Shown piece after piece: positions 26,393 through 35,528 of a DNA stretch of 64,000 nucleotides. The stretch covers positions 1 to 64,000 of the forward strand of contig DBPT01000017.1 in NCBI GenBank assembly GCA_002304925.1. Direction: 5' to 3'. Under the pieces are notes generated by a model. That model ran no database searches. It saw nothing but the letters and a program-made list of their open reading frames with translations, and was not told the origin of the DNA. The number at the start of each line of letters is the position of its first letter. The first letter of the stretch is position 1. The DNA comes from Prolixibacteraceae bacterium UBA1413 (GTDB lineage: Bacteria > Bacteroidota > Bacteroidia > Bacteroidales > Prolixibacteraceae). The translations under genes and the position numbers were made by a program.

Positions 26393-27301
26393 TCACAGTT
26401 TCCTCCGCGAAACCGGTTTCCTGTTGATCAGGAGAAGCGCGGCGACGATGAAGAGCATCCCTGCGATGGAGATGAGGTCGGGTTTTTCCCCTTTGATGAG
26501 CATCCAGCTAAGGGCAGCGCCGGAAACGGGGATCAGGAATTTCCAGACGTTCAGTTCAGAGACCCGTACCCCTGGGCGCTTTAACAGGGTGTACCAGATG
26601 GAAAAGGCTGACGCGGAGAGAAAAGCCAGCCAGAAGAGGGCCACCCAATAGGTGGCGGGAAAGGGCCCGCCATGGAATCCTTCAAGGGGAAGGGAGACCA
26701 GGTAGAGTAGCATCCCCCCGAAAAAGAGACTGGCTGAGGTCAGGATGATGGGAGAGACCGGACGGGGATTCTTCGATACCAGGACATTGCTGTATCCCGA
26801 TGCCATGTTGTTGAGGATCAGCAGGAGTATGCCCGCCCATTCGAGGGGGTTTTTCATCTCTACCTGTTGCCGCCCTAGGGTGATGATGGCGATTCCCGCC
26901 ACCCCCACCAGGATGCTGACGGTTTTTACAGGCGTCAGTCTGTCGTCGGGATGGGTGAAATGGGAGACCAGGGCAACGAAGAGGGGTGAGGAGCCGACGA
27001 TCATGGCTCCCAGGGCAGCAGGTACCAGGTTCATCCCCGTATAAAATAACCCGTATTGCACGATGACCTGGATGAATCCGATGGTCAGGATAAAGCGCCA
27101 TTCCCTCCGGACTTCCCGCCAGTAAAACCCCCATTGCCGGTAAATCACCATCACCATGATTCCCGCCAGGGTGAAACGACATGCCGCAAACTGTAGCGGC
27201 GTATGATACTGCAGTCCGATCTTGATCCCGGCAAACGCCGTGGACCATAGCAACGATGCTACAATGGCCAGAAAAGTGGTCGACCTGATAAAATTTTTCA
27301 T
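26393..27301 (-). CDS. EamA-family (DMT superfamily) membrane transporter
   Basis: The 302-residue protein has about ten membrane helices arranged as two EamA repeats (about 8-138 and 155-290), the first with LLWSTAFAGIKIGL and PLQFAACRF, the second with SPIILTSASLFFGG. A lysine/arginine-rich tail ends the protein. Members export amino acids, metabolites or sugars; the substrate cannot be told here. It ends 20 bases past the convergent DUF1080 gene. Confidence 0.9.
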   Translation of the reverse strand: MKNFIRSTTFLAIVASLLWSTAFAGIKIGLQYHTPLQFAACRFTLAGIMVMVIYRQWGFYWREVRREWRFILTIGFIQVIVQYGLFYTGMNLVPAALGAMIVGSSPLFVALVSHFTHPDDRLTPVKTVSILVGVAGIAIITLGRQQVEMKNPLEWAGILLLILNNMASGYSNVLVSKNPRPVSPIILTSASLFFGGMLLYLVSLPLEGFHGGPFPATYWVALFWLAFLSASAFSIWYTLLKRPGVRVSELNVWKFLIPVSGAALSWMLIKGEKPDLISIAGMLFIVAALLLINRKPVSRRKL

Positions 27302-27436
27302 ACAAGGAATCTGCCTGCAAAGGTTAAAAAAATATGACGCTTTTGTTCCCCGAAACCGCCGTTGCCGTCATATTTCCGCAAAATCCATATCTTAGGCCCA
27401 TCCTGCCTGGCAGGAATTCATAAATATGAAAGAAAG

Positions 27437-27898
27437 ATGAGGATAATAACCAATCATACCGATTTTGAGGTTCTCGCCGGACAGGAAGTCGGGACCTCTG
27501 ATTACATCACCATCACCCAGGAGCAGATCGACAGTTTCGCCGATGCCACCAACGATCACCAGTGGATCCATACCGATCCGAAAAAAGCCGCCGTGAAATC
27601 CCCCTTCAAGGCCACCATTGCCCACGGATACCTGACCCTTTCACTGGTCACCAGTCTGTGGCACAATATCGTGGAAGTCCGCAATTACAAAATGGTGGTA
27701 AATTATGGTCTGGAAAACCTCCGTTTCAACCAGCCGGTGGTCGTCAACAGCCGCATCAACGCCCGTTTCACCATGCTGACGGTTGACGATCTGCGGGGAA
27801 TTACCCGCATCAGGGTGAAGATCGTCATGCAGATTGAAGGTTCGGAAAAACCTGCCTTTGAATGCATCGCCGTATACCTCTACCACTTTATCAGGTAA
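27437..27898 (+). CDS. MaoC-family hydratase
   Basis: The 153-residue protein is a single hot-dog domain of the (R)-specific enoyl-CoA hydratase type. The catalytic Asp and His lie in FADATNDHQWIHTDP (about residues 36-50), followed by PFKATIAHGYLTLSL. The ATG at 27437 fits the family's usual start; the frame stays open 75 bases further upstream without similarity. Likely acts on an acyl-CoA or acyl-ACP in the cytoplasm. It stands alone, 58 bases before the next gene. Confidence 0.92.
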   Translation: MRIITNHTDFEVLAGQEVGTSDYITITQEQIDSFADATNDHQWIHTDPKKAAVKSPFKATIAHGYLTLSLVTSLWHNIVEVRNYKMVVNYGLENLRFNQPVVVNSRINARFTMLTVDDLRGITRIRVKIVMQIEGSEKPAFECIAVYLYHFIR

Positions 27899-27956
27899 GC
27901 AGTTTCCCGGATGTCGCTTATTTTTTTATCTTCGTTCTGTTCTTAAACCGGGAATT

Positions 27957-28661
27957 ATGGATTTGAAGGAAATTGCCTACACTACGGAGATAACCTTTGA
28001 GACCGCCGCACTGCGCCTGCTGGTCAGTTTTGTGGCCGGCATGCTCATCGGCATCGAAAGGGAAGCCCACAGCCAGCCGGCAGGCATGCGCACCCATATC
28101 CTCATCAGCTTGGGATCAACCCTGGCCATGCTGGTCTCGATTTACATCCCGCAGACCTTTACGGCATTCCAGAACGGAGACCCCGGAAGGATCGCCGCCC
28201 AGGTCGTCACCGGCATCGGCTTCCTCGGGGCAGGGGCCATCCTCCGCTTCGGCGTCAATGTCAAGGGACTGACCACCGCCGCTTCCATATGGGCCATGGC
28301 CATGCTCGGACTGGCCATCGGGGCGGGATTGTTCAAAATCAGCGCTCTGGTGGCGGTCATCATCCTCTTCTCCCTTACCATCATGGACGTTTTTGAAAAA
28401 CGGTTCTTCCAGGATAAGATCCTGAAAAGAATCGAGTTGACGGTGAGAAAAAATAGCGTCAGCATCAACGACCTCAGGAAGGTCATTGTCGCCATGAAAA
28501 TCAGAATTCATGAAACGGATATCAGGAGAAGCGCCGGCGAAACCACTGAAAAAATTATTTTCTACGTCTATATCCCAATCAAACTCGATCCCCAACTGCT
28601 GGGCGACGAACTTGAAAAGACAGAAGGCGTGGTTGCCTATTCGGTGGAGATGATCAATTGA
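27957..28661 (+). CDS. MgtC/SapB-family membrane protein
   Basis: The 234-residue protein has the conserved MgtC core: ALRLLVSFVAGMLIGIERE near residues 15-33, HSQPAGMRTHILISLG, VVTGIGFLGAGAI and GLTTAASIWAMAMLGLAIG. Four or five membrane helices are followed by a C-terminal soluble ACT-like domain (about 155-234). MgtC proteins help in magnesium limitation and interact with membrane ATPases. The ATG at 27957 is preceded by TATCTTCG (27927-27934), one base from the TAnnTTTG promoter element. Confidence 0.92.
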   Translation: MDLKEIAYTTEITFETAALRLLVSFVAGMLIGIEREAHSQPAGMRTHILISLGSTLAMLVSIYIPQTFTAFQNGDPGRIAAQVVTGIGFLGAGAILRFGVNVKGLTTAASIWAMAMLGLAIGAGLFKISALVAVIILFSLTIMDVFEKRFFQDKILKRIELTVRKNSVSINDLRKVIVAMKIRIHETDIRRSAGETTEKIIFYVYIPIKLDPQLLGDELEKTEGVVAYSVEMIN

Positions 28662-28748
28662 CGAACTTATGACCCCGGAATCAGCACCTCATGAATTAGG
28701 CCCTTCGGAATCAGCGCCGCCGGGGTGTCTCCGGATGACAACCGGCTA

Positions 28749-28800
28749 TTGAAACTCCCCGCCGCAGAGTGGAACGGGCCAGCGCTCACCGGAATTCAGG
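28749..28800 (-). repeat. Dispersed repeat, compact copy (minus strand)
   Basis: On the minus strand the copy begins CCTGAATTCCGGTGAGCGC at 28800 and ends CGGCGGGGAGTTTCAA at 28749, with the CCCCG...CGGGG hairpin between. Its first bases encode the last three residues and the stop of the phosphatase gene at 28786-29268. Confidence 0.65.
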
Positions 28801-29268
28801 TTTGACAATCACCTCCAGAAGCCCTTCCAATGCATCTTCCAGGAGGTCCATCACCAACTCAAAACCCTCTTCTCCCCCGTAATAGGGGTCGGGGACCGAG
28901 GAATACCCGTACAGGCGGCTAAATTCGGTCATCCTCCGGATCTTCTTCAGGTCATTTCCATTCCGCGCCAGGGAACGGAGCCTCCTGATGTTCTCATCAT
29001 CCATCCCAATGATCATGTCGAACTGGTCAAAATCGGTATTCCGGTCAAATTTCCTGGCCCGATGGTTGACCTGGTACCCCCGGCGGGCGGCATGCTCCCG
29101 CATCCTTTCATCGGCAGGTTCCCCGACATTCCAACCTCCGGTGCCGGCAGAATCAATTTCCAGGGAATGTGCCCATTCCCTGTCTGCCGCAAGCTTGGAA
29201 AATATCGCCTTCGCAGCCGGCGAACGGCAGATGTTCCCCAAACAGACAAATAAAACCCGTTTCTTCAT
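28786..29268 (-). CDS. Low-molecular-weight protein tyrosine phosphatase
   Basis: The 160-residue protein shows the LMW-PTP active-site loop VCLGNICRSPAA near residues 8-19 (Cys9, Arg15) and the catalytic acid loop DPYYGG near residue 122. Length is normal. In Bacteroidota such enzymes dephosphorylate tyrosine kinases of capsule synthesis or act on small molecules; no kinase gene is nearby. The last codons, GAA TTC CGG TGA, belong to a dispersed repeat. Confidence 0.94.
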   Translation of the reverse strand: MKKRVLFVCLGNICRSPAAKAIFSKLAADREWAHSLEIDSAGTGGWNVGEPADERMREHAARRGYQVNHRARKFDRNTDFDQFDMIIGMDDENIRRLRSLARNGNDLKKIRRMTEFSRLYGYSSVPDPYYGGEEGFELVMDLLEDALEGLLEVIVKPEFR

Positions 29269-29371
29269 GCGATGATGTGTCCCGGCAAAAGTAAGGAAGA
29301 TTAAGGGATTTAACAGAAAAACCGATTCGTAAAGAAATAATTAATTCATTTCCGAAATTTTACCGGTTCGG

Positions 29372-29400
29372 TTTGTTATTTCATAGAAAAACTATCTTTG
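29372..29400 (+). promoter_or_regulatory. Bacteroidota promoter for hppA
   Basis: TTTG (29372-29375), a 17-base spacer, then TATCTTTG (29393-29400), an exact TAnnTTTG. The expected start leaves a leader of about 95 bases, very A+T-rich, before the hppA ATG at 29500. Confidence 0.65.
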
Positions 29401-29499
29401 TGATTAACCCATATTTTTTACATATATAATTATTATTATAGTAAACATTAATTAAATAGTTCTAAATCAACTTAATGAATTTTAAAAGGAGATAAATTT

Positions 29500-31791
29500 A
29501 TGAGTGAATTATTCTGGCTGGTTCCGGTATCCTCCCTGTTGGCGCTTGGGTTTGCCTGGTATTTCTACCGTTCAATGCTCAAGAACCCGGAAGGGAACGC
29601 CCGGATGAAGGAGATTGCGCAGTATGTCAGGGAAGGGGCGATGGCCTACCTGAAGCGGCAATATTCGGTGGTTTTCAAGGTATTTGTCGTACTGGTCATT
29701 TTACTGACGGTACTTGCTTATTTTGGGATTCAGAATCCTTTTGTGCCGGTTGCCTTTCTGACGGGTGGATTTTTCTCGGGGTTATGTGGTTATCTGGGGA
29801 TGAAGACGGCCACGCATGCGTCGGCTCGTACTGCCCAGGGGGCTTCGCAGTCGTTGAACAAAGGTTTGCAGATTGCTTTCCGTAGCGGTGCGGTGATGGG
29901 TCTGGTGGTGGTGGGTTTCGCCCTGCTTGACATTGCCGGCTGGTACCTGATTCTTACCGAGCTGGTATATACCCCGACGAATATGATTGAAGGCTTGTCC
30001 TTTCTGGGGTTGACCTTTGTGCATCCCGGGACTACGGAACAAATGAAGCTTATAGAGGTTACGGCCACTATGCTGACCTTCGGGATGGGGGCTTCCACGC
30101 AGGCTTTGTTTGCCCGTGTGGGCGGCGGCATCTATACCAAGGCCGCCGATGTGGGGGCTGACCTCGTGGGCAAGGTGGAAGCCGGAATTCCCGAGGATGA
30201 CCCGCGCAATCCCGCTACCATCGCCGACAATGTCGGTGACAACGTAGGTGATGTAGCCGGCATGGGTGCCGACCTGTATGAGTCGTATGCAGGGTCCATC
30301 CTGGCCACCGCCGCCCTGGGGGCCGCACTTCCGCTGGTTGCCGGCGGTGAGGCTTCAACCTATGTGTTGGCACCTATGATCGTGGCAGCCATCGGGGTCA
30401 TCCTCTCCATCCTGGGGATTTTCATGGTACGCACCAAAGAATCGGCCACCCAGAAAAATCTGCTGAATGCCCTTCTCCTCGGGACCGGGGGCGCATCCCT
30501 TTTCATCCTGGTCGCCGTGGCCATCATGGCCGCCACAGGCTGGATTTCCTGGGGACTCTTCGGATCGGTGGTTGCCGGACTTGTGGCAGGGGTGATCATC
30601 GGGCAGTCGACAGAATATTTCACTTCCGACGAATACAAACCCACCCGGGGCATCGCCCATCAGGCGTTGCAGGGGCCTGCCACAACCATCATTGACGGCA
30701 TGGCGGTTGGCATGTTCTCCACATGGATTCCGGTAATTGTCATTGCCGCAGGCATTATTGCCGCCTTTGCATCTGCCGGGGGTTTCACCAACTTCGGGAT
30801 GGGGGTTTACGGAATCGGCTTTGCCGCTGTAGGGATGCTTTCCACACTGGGGATCACCCTGGCTACCGATGCCTTTGGCCCCATTGCCGACAATGCCGGA
30901 GGAAATGCTGAGATGGCCAATCTCCCCAAAGAAGTGCGGGAACGTACCGATGCCCTTGACATGCTCGGCAATACGACGGCCGCCACCGGCAAAGGCTTCG
31001 CCATCGGGTCGGCGGCACTAACAGCCATGGCCCTGCTCGCCGCTTACATGGAAGAGATAAAACTATGGATCGGAAAACTGGCCAATGAAACAGAAGGGAT
31101 CCGCCAGGTGGGCGATGTAATCTTTTATACGGCAAAAGCAGCCGTCATTCCGGTGGCCCGGGAAGGACAGAGAGTGGTCGAACTGGCCACCGCCTCCATC
31201 CAGGATTTTACCCAGGCCTATAATCTGTCGGTCTTTAACCCCCTGTTGCTGGCAGGTATCTTTATCGGCGCCATGATGGCTTTTGTCTTCTGCGCCATGA
31301 CCATGAAGGCAGTAGGCCGCGCCGCAGGAGCCATGGTCGATGAAGTGCGCCGCCAATTCCGCGAAATCGCCGGAATCATGGAGGGAACCGCAACTCCCGA
31401 ATATGCCCGATGCGTGGAAATTTCAACCAAAGGAGCACAGCGCGAAATGATCGTCCCCTCCATGATGGCCATTGTCGTCCCCGTTGCCGTTGGAATATTC
31501 CTCGGAGTTCCCGGCGTCATCGGACTCCTGGTGGGCGGACTGACAGCCGGTTTTACCCTGGCTTCTATGCTCAACAACGCAGGGGGCGCATGGGACAATG
31601 CCAAAAAATATATCGAAAAGGGAAATTTCGGCGGAAAGGGCAGCGATGCCCACAAAGCTGGGGTGGTGGGAGATACCGTCGGCGATCCTTTCAAGGATAC
31701 CTCGGGACCCTCACTCAACATCCTTATCAAGCTGATGTCGATGGTGGCCGTGGTTATGGCCGGGCTCACCCTGGCCGCCAGCATCTGGTAA
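29500..31791 (+). CDS. hppA: K+-stimulated membrane pyrophosphatase (ion-pumping)
   Basis: The 763-residue protein, with about 16 membrane helices, hydrolyses pyrophosphate and pumps Na+ and/or H+ across the inner membrane. Substrate motifs are GADLVGKVEAGIPEDDPRNP, ADNVGDNVGDVAGMGADLYE and the C-terminal GDTVGDPFKDTSGPSLN. The K+-site sequence GNTTAATGKG has Ala where K+-independent enzymes have Lys, so it is of the K+-dependent class. Whether Na+ or H+ is moved cannot be settled by eye. Such a pump saves energy in fermentation by using pyrophosphate from biosynthesis. A GGAG ribosome site precedes the ATG. Confidence 0.96.
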   Translation: MSELFWLVPVSSLLALGFAWYFYRSMLKNPEGNARMKEIAQYVREGAMAYLKRQYSVVFKVFVVLVILLTVLAYFGIQNPFVPVAFLTGGFFSGLCGYLGMKTATHASARTAQGASQSLNKGLQIAFRSGAVMGLVVVGFALLDIAGWYLILTELVYTPTNMIEGLSFLGLTFVHPGTTEQMKLIEVTATMLTFGMGASTQALFARVGGGIYTKAADVGADLVGKVEAGIPEDDPRNPATIADNVGDNVGDVAGMGADLYESYAGSILATAALGAALPLVAGGEASTYVLAPMIVAAIGVILSILGIFMVRTKESATQKNLLNALLLGTGGASLFILVAVAIMAATGWISWGLFGSVVAGLVAGVIIGQSTEYFTSDEYKPTRGIAHQALQGPATTIIDGMAVGMFSTWIPVIVIAAGIIAAFASAGGFTNFGMGVYGIGFAAVGMLSTLGITLATDAFGPIADNAGGNAEMANLPKEVRERTDALDMLGNTTAATGKGFAIGSAALTAMALLAAYMEEIKLWIGKLANETEGIRQVGDVIFYTAKAAVIPVAREGQRVVELATASIQDFTQAYNLSVFNPLLLAGIFIGAMMAFVFCAMTMKAVGRAAGAMVDEVRRQFREIAGIMEGTATPEYARCVEISTKGAQREMIVPSMMAIVVPVAVGIFLGVPGVIGLLVGGLTAGFTLASMLNNAGGAWDNAKKYIEKGNFGGKGSDAHKAGVVGDTVGDPFKDTSGPSLNILIKLMSMVAVVMAGLTLAASIW

Positions 31792-31810
31792 TAAAAATAA
31801 TGCCTGTAAA

Positions 31811-31854
31811 AAATCATCCCATCTGTCGGCCGGCAGGTGGGATGATTTTTTTTT
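31811..31854 (+). terminator. Rho-independent terminator after hppA
   Basis: AATCATCCCATCTG (31812-31825) pairs with CAGGTGGGATGATT (31834-31847) and leads into a run of nine T. It ends the hppA transcript. Confidence 0.9.
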
Positions 31855-31924
31855 GACGCCTCATGAACCTATTTCCCCGAAATAAGTTATACATTTAAAA
31901 CTGTAATTGATAAAAACTCAAACC

Positions 31925-32938
31925 ATGGCTGATTTATCAACGACCTACATGGGCATCCCGCTGAAAAACCCGTTGATCCTGGGTGCCTCCAACCTTGTTT
32001 TTAAATCCGAAGTCATCAAACAGATCGAAGAAGCCGGCATCGCGGCCATTGTTTATAAGTCGCTCTTCGAAGAGCAGATCCAGCTCGAAAGCCTTCAGCT
32101 GGTCGAAGACATCAGTGAGTACGAAAATCGTTCCGCCGAAATGACCAGGATCTTCCCTGACCTGGAACATGCCGGCCCGAAGGAACATCTCCTGAAACTC
32201 AAAAAGATGAGGGAGATGGTGAATATCCCGGTCATCGGCAGCCTGAATGCCGTTTATGAACCGACGTGGGTGGAATATGCCCGGGAACTGGAAAAGACCG
32301 GGATCGACGGACTGGAGATCAACCTGTATGCCATTCCGGGCTACTTTGAAGTTTCGGGCCATTCCCTGGAAAACAGACAGGTGGAGATCGTCAAATCGAT
32401 CAAGCAGGCGGTGAAAATACCCGTCAGTGTGAAGATCAGTCCTTTTTATACCAACACCCTCAATTTCATCAAAAAGGTGGATGAGGCGGGTGCCGACGCT
32501 TATGTGCTCTTCAACCGCTTTTTCCAGCCCGAGATCGACACGGAAAAAGAAGAATACTATTATCCCTGGGAACTCACCCATCCGAAAGATCATATGCTCT
32601 CGCTCCGGTATGCGGGTTTGCTGTACGGAAATCTCGACGGAAGCATTTCCATAAGCAGGGGACTTTATACGGCGGAAGACGTTGTCAGGGCCATTCTCGC
32701 CGGTGCCGACACCGTGCAGATCGTCAGTACAGTATACAAGAACCATCCTGGAGTGGTCAGGGAGATCCTCGATGGGCTCAACGCCTGGATGGAGAAGAAA
32801 AAATATCCCTCGGTGAGCAGTTTCCGGGGAAAACTGTCGAGGAAGAACATGACGGACCCCTTTGTTTACCAGCGGGCGCAATATGTGGACATTCTCTCCA
32901 AATCGGAGACGATCTTCAAAAGATACCCGATGATTTAA
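31925..32938 (+). CDS. Dihydroorotate dehydrogenase-like protein
   Basis: The 337-residue protein is a TIM-barrel of the class 1 DHOD type: LSTTYMGIPLKNPLILGASNL at the N-terminus, EINLY near residue 122, VSVKISPF and GGxS-like DGSISISRG, with ADTVQIVSTVYK near the phosphate site. The usual catalytic Cys/Ser loop and orotate residues are not obvious. Bacteroidota often have this paralogue beside true PyrD, and its reaction is not known to me. The ATG at 31925 is used, not the in-frame TTG at 31907. Confidence 0.85.
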   Translation: MADLSTTYMGIPLKNPLILGASNLVFKSEVIKQIEEAGIAAIVYKSLFEEQIQLESLQLVEDISEYENRSAEMTRIFPDLEHAGPKEHLLKLKKMREMVNIPVIGSLNAVYEPTWVEYARELEKTGIDGLEINLYAIPGYFEVSGHSLENRQVEIVKSIKQAVKIPVSVKISPFYTNTLNFIKKVDEAGADAYVLFNRFFQPEIDTEKEEYYYPWELTHPKDHMLSLRYAGLLYGNLDGSISISRGLYTAEDVVRAILAGADTVQIVSTVYKNHPGVVREILDGLNAWMEKKKYPSVSSFRGKLSRKNMTDPFVYQRAQYVDILSKSETIFKRYPMI

Positions 32939-33040
32939 ACACCACCAGGTTTCCTGGTCTTCCGGCATACGAGCCGGGGGTATCGAAAATTTCCCCTCTT
33001 CTTCGAGACGGGGTAGATCGTCGCAGACGAGACGGGGTGG

Positions 33041-34234
33041 TTAAACAAAATCGGCTAGTACTTCTTTGAAAAACTTCTCTTCGAGAAGTTTGATGATCCG
33101 TTTCAGCACCACCTTTCTGATTTCGAGCTCCACGGGCTGGTCCGGGTCCTGGTGCGCCCAGTTGATCCGGGTACCCACGATGATATGGATGATGTCGTGT
33201 TCCAGCAGGAGGTTGACGATTTCATCGGCAGGGGTGTCGCCCATGCGTGTTTCGCTGGTGTAATTCTCCAGGATTTCCTCCACTTTCCCCATCGTAAGGA
33301 TTCCTTCGGTCACCAGTTCGAACCCTTCGAGACGGGCTGTCGGGGGGAGTCCCGATCCGGCGAATTCATGTTCTGTTTCCAGTTTCAGGTCCAGTTCGCG
33401 GGCGATGATTTCGGCGGTGGTTCCGCCGCAGATGACTTTCTTGCCGTTAAAATTGCGGATCTGTTCCCCCACGTCATAATCCTTGATTTTGTAAAAGGGA
33501 GGTCCGGTGATCAGCAGGAATTCCCGGGGTTTCCTGAAGTAGATCACCCCGCAGGTGGTATCGTCCTTCAGATCAAATCCGTCGTTCAGGCTGGCCTGGT
33601 TGATGATTTTCCGGGCCAGCCGGGTGGCTGAGATATCGGGCATCCTGGATACCTGGGCGATGGTGAATTCCTCCACCTTATCACGGCCCCATCCCATGGG
33701 GAAACGGGTACTTCCGAGGCCTGACTGGGTCACCCCGTCAGAAAGGAAAACCATGCGATCCTCCTTGCGGGCGAAGAATTCCCTGATCCGCAAAATTTTT
33801 CCCGCATTTTCAATGCCTTGGATCTCGACTTGGTATTCCGCGGGGTCCAGGATGTTATTCCCCCGCAGGATGATGGTCCGCGGATTGTCATAGTTGATGA
33901 TCCGCACCCGTCCTTCGGCATCGATTTCTATCAGCGTGAAGGTGGCATAATTCTCCTCGCCGTCGCTGCTTTTGGGCAACGCCCGCATGATGATCCGCGC
34001 GGCAATCTCGGGTTTGGTATGAAAGCTGGAATAGTTGAGCGCCATGGAAGCCGTCAGGGTGGCCAGCACGTTGGCCTTAATCCCGTGCCCGATGCCGTCA
34101 CTCATCACAATGACCTTGCGCCCTTCCTCCTTGATGATGATCGAGTGGAACACATCCCCGCAGGCCACCTGGCCCTTGGGCTTCTTCTGCTGAACATCTA
34201 TTTCAACATGGTAATCGGGTCGGCTACTCGTCAT
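33041..34234 (-). CDS. SpoIIE-family protein phosphatase of the hydrogenase locus
   Basis: The 397-residue protein has a PP2C-type phosphatase domain (about 10-235): GDVFHS with Asp27, VIVMSDGIGHG with Asp46, MVFLSDGVTQ and a final DDTTCGVIYF. About 160 further residues (from FLLITGPPF to the end) form an extra domain seen in phosphatases found beside [FeFe] hydrogenases. The frame is open upstream to 34423, but the first 63 codons lie inside the PAS gene; ATG 34234 overlaps the PAS stop by 11 bases, implying translational coupling. It likely dephosphorylates a regulator or enzyme of the hydrogenase system. The usual kinase-like partner is only a fragment at 35525. Confidence 0.9.
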   Translation of the reverse strand: MTSSRPDYHVEIDVQQKKPKGQVACGDVFHSIIIKEEGRKVIVMSDGIGHGIKANVLATLTASMALNYSSFHTKPEIAARIIMRALPKSSDGEENYATFTLIEIDAEGRVRIINYDNPRTIILRGNNILDPAEYQVEIQGIENAGKILRIREFFARKEDRMVFLSDGVTQSGLGSTRFPMGWGRDKVEEFTIAQVSRMPDISATRLARKIINQASLNDGFDLKDDTTCGVIYFRKPREFLLITGPPFYKIKDYDVGEQIRNFNGKKVICGGTTAEIIARELDLKLETEHEFAGSGLPPTARLEGFELVTEGILTMGKVEEILENYTSETRMGDTPADEIVNLLLEHDIIHIIVGTRINWAHQDPDQPVELEIRKVVLKRIIKLLEEKFFKEVLADFV

Positions 34235-35150
34235 CGCTGTAACGGTATGATTCAATGATGGAATTGATAAGCTCTTCAGTCTGGGCGGCATTCTCACCCA
34301 ACAGGTAGGCGATCTTCTGAACAGTCTCGATATTCTGCTTGTTGACACGCTCCGCCCGGCTGATGATCTCGTCGCGCACCAGCACGGGGGCAGACATGTC
34401 GCGTATGACAGCTCCCACAACACGCTGTTTGTAGATGGTTACTACCGAGATGTGAAGCAGCCTGTTCTGATACTTCAGATCCCGCTCCAGGTTGGCCTCC
34501 CCGGTGGTCATGATGTTCGAGATCATCTTGTAAATCACCTCGGGAACAAGTTCCGACACGTCAGCCCCCTTGAGCCCCGGAATTGTCTCGAACAACTCAA
34601 TGATCTCATCTCCCATCAAAGTGGCAAAACTCTCGTTGGAATCAATTACTTTGTAATCGGAATTCACAATAATGATCCCGGCCCTGATCTTGTGAAGCAT
34701 GTGCGAGGAGATGATCATGGATTCCTTGGCCTTTTCAAGCTTCTGCTCCGATTTTTTCCGTTCGGTAACGTCAAAGATGGAGCCGACGGTCCCCGATATA
34801 TCCCCGGCATCATCGAAGATGACCGCTTTCTGAATGATGATGTCGCGGGTGGTGCCGTCACTGGCTTTGATCCTGGCTTCATACACCTGGTCCGTGGTCA
34901 ATTCCAGAAGTTCGGCATCCCGGTGGACAAAAGCTTCGGCGACTTCGGGGTCATGAACATCAAAGGCGTTCTTCCCCACCATCTTTTCGCGGGTGATACC
35001 GGTCATCTTTTCATAGGCCGTATTACAGGTCTGGTACACGCCGTTGCGGTCCCGGTAAGAGATGGGCAGCGGCAAAGCGTCGATAACCTTCTGGTACAGG
35101 TTGAAATCTTCTACCAGGGTCTTTTTAACCGTTTTTTCTTCGTAGATCAT
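34224..35150 (-). CDS. PAS-domain sensor protein of the hydrogenase locus
   Basis: The 308-residue protein has two PAS domains. The first (about 12-125) contains LPISYRDRNGVYQTCNTAYE and ends TVGSIFDVTERKKSE; the second (about 145-255) contains AGIIIVNSDYKVIDSNESF. A C-terminal helical region of about 55 residues follows. There is no kinase, output or DNA-binding domain, so it must act through partners, most likely the phosphatase it overlaps. The open frame extends to 35180, but a promoter element lies at 35168-35175, so ATG 35150 (MIYEEK) is the better start. It is divergent from the hydrogenase genes and probably senses redox state or a ligand. Confidence 0.88.
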   Translation of the reverse strand: MIYEEKTVKKTLVEDFNLYQKVIDALPLPISYRDRNGVYQTCNTAYEKMTGITREKMVGKNAFDVHDPEVAEAFVHRDAELLELTTDQVYEARIKASDGTTRDIIIQKAVIFDDAGDISGTVGSIFDVTERKKSEQKLEKAKESMIISSHMLHKIRAGIIIVNSDYKVIDSNESFATLMGDEIIELFETIPGLKGADVSELVPEVIYKMISNIMTTGEANLERDLKYQNRLLHISVVTIYKQRVVGAVIRDMSAPVLVRDEIISRAERVNKQNIETVQKIAYLLGENAAQTEELINSIIESYRYSDDE

Positions 35151-35167
35151 AGGTTTTTTATTTTGCC

Positions 35168-35199
35168 GAAAATTAGTCAATCAAAACACCATTTTCAAA
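35168..35199 (-). promoter_or_regulatory. Promoter for the PAS-phosphatase operon
   Basis: On the minus strand TTTG (35199-35196), a 20-base spacer, then TAATTTTC (35175-35168), one base off TAnnTTTG. The expected start is about 13 bases before ATG 35150. Confidence 0.5.
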
Positions 35200-35258
35200 C
35201 CCTTTCTGATATTGTAAAGCATATTTATTTGTGTCTATGACATAAAAACATCCCGGTC

Positions 35259-35528
35259 ATGAAATGTATCTTTGCCGGCAATTATAAAATTTTCTGCTGT
35301 TTATCCCTGGAATTAACATGTTTTACAACAGAAACAGAGGACTGCAAGCGGATTGACATCCGTGAAAGTATACCTTTGATTCAGTATTCCGATGCCCATT
35401 ATTTCGGTGACGTCGGAAGGTGTTTTTCGTTTTTTACGCTGAAGATGTGTAGTTTCGGGGAAATGAAACTGGCGCTGGAGGGGATGGATGGCAGACGGGG
35501 GATTCCCGGAAAAGAGCACCGGCAATGA
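35259..35528 (+). pseudogene. Remnant of a PHP-domain phosphoesterase gene (3' part)
   Basis: The 89-codon frame ends with a clear match to the C-terminus of the PHP-domain proteins that accompany [FeFe] hydrogenase clusters: IPLIQYSDAHYFGDVGR followed by LALEGMDGRRG (residues about 38-81). SSDAHY-xxDIGR with the metal-binding Asp-His is typical of those proteins, which are about 240 residues long. The first 30 codons show no PHP likeness, so some 180 residues are missing. A TATCTTTG promoter element (35267-35274) lies inside the frame's start. Its stop overlaps the ATG of the next fragment (ATGA), the spacing of an intact operon. Confidence 0.7.
35267..35274 (+). promoter_or_regulatory. Bacteroidota -7 element (TATCTTTG) possibly driving the second hydrogenase operon
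   Basis: An exact TAnnTTTG on the plus strand; another, TACCTTTG, lies at 35371-35378. No good -33 partner is seen. If used, the leader to the ferredoxin gene would be about 500 bases and would include the gene remnants and the repeat. Confidence 0.35.

Noticed and set aside
32941..33040. Possible further copy of the dispersed repeat between the DHOD-like and SpoIIE genes
   Set aside because: GACGAGACGGGG resembles the back end of the 42081 copy, but the front end and hairpin are not clear enough.
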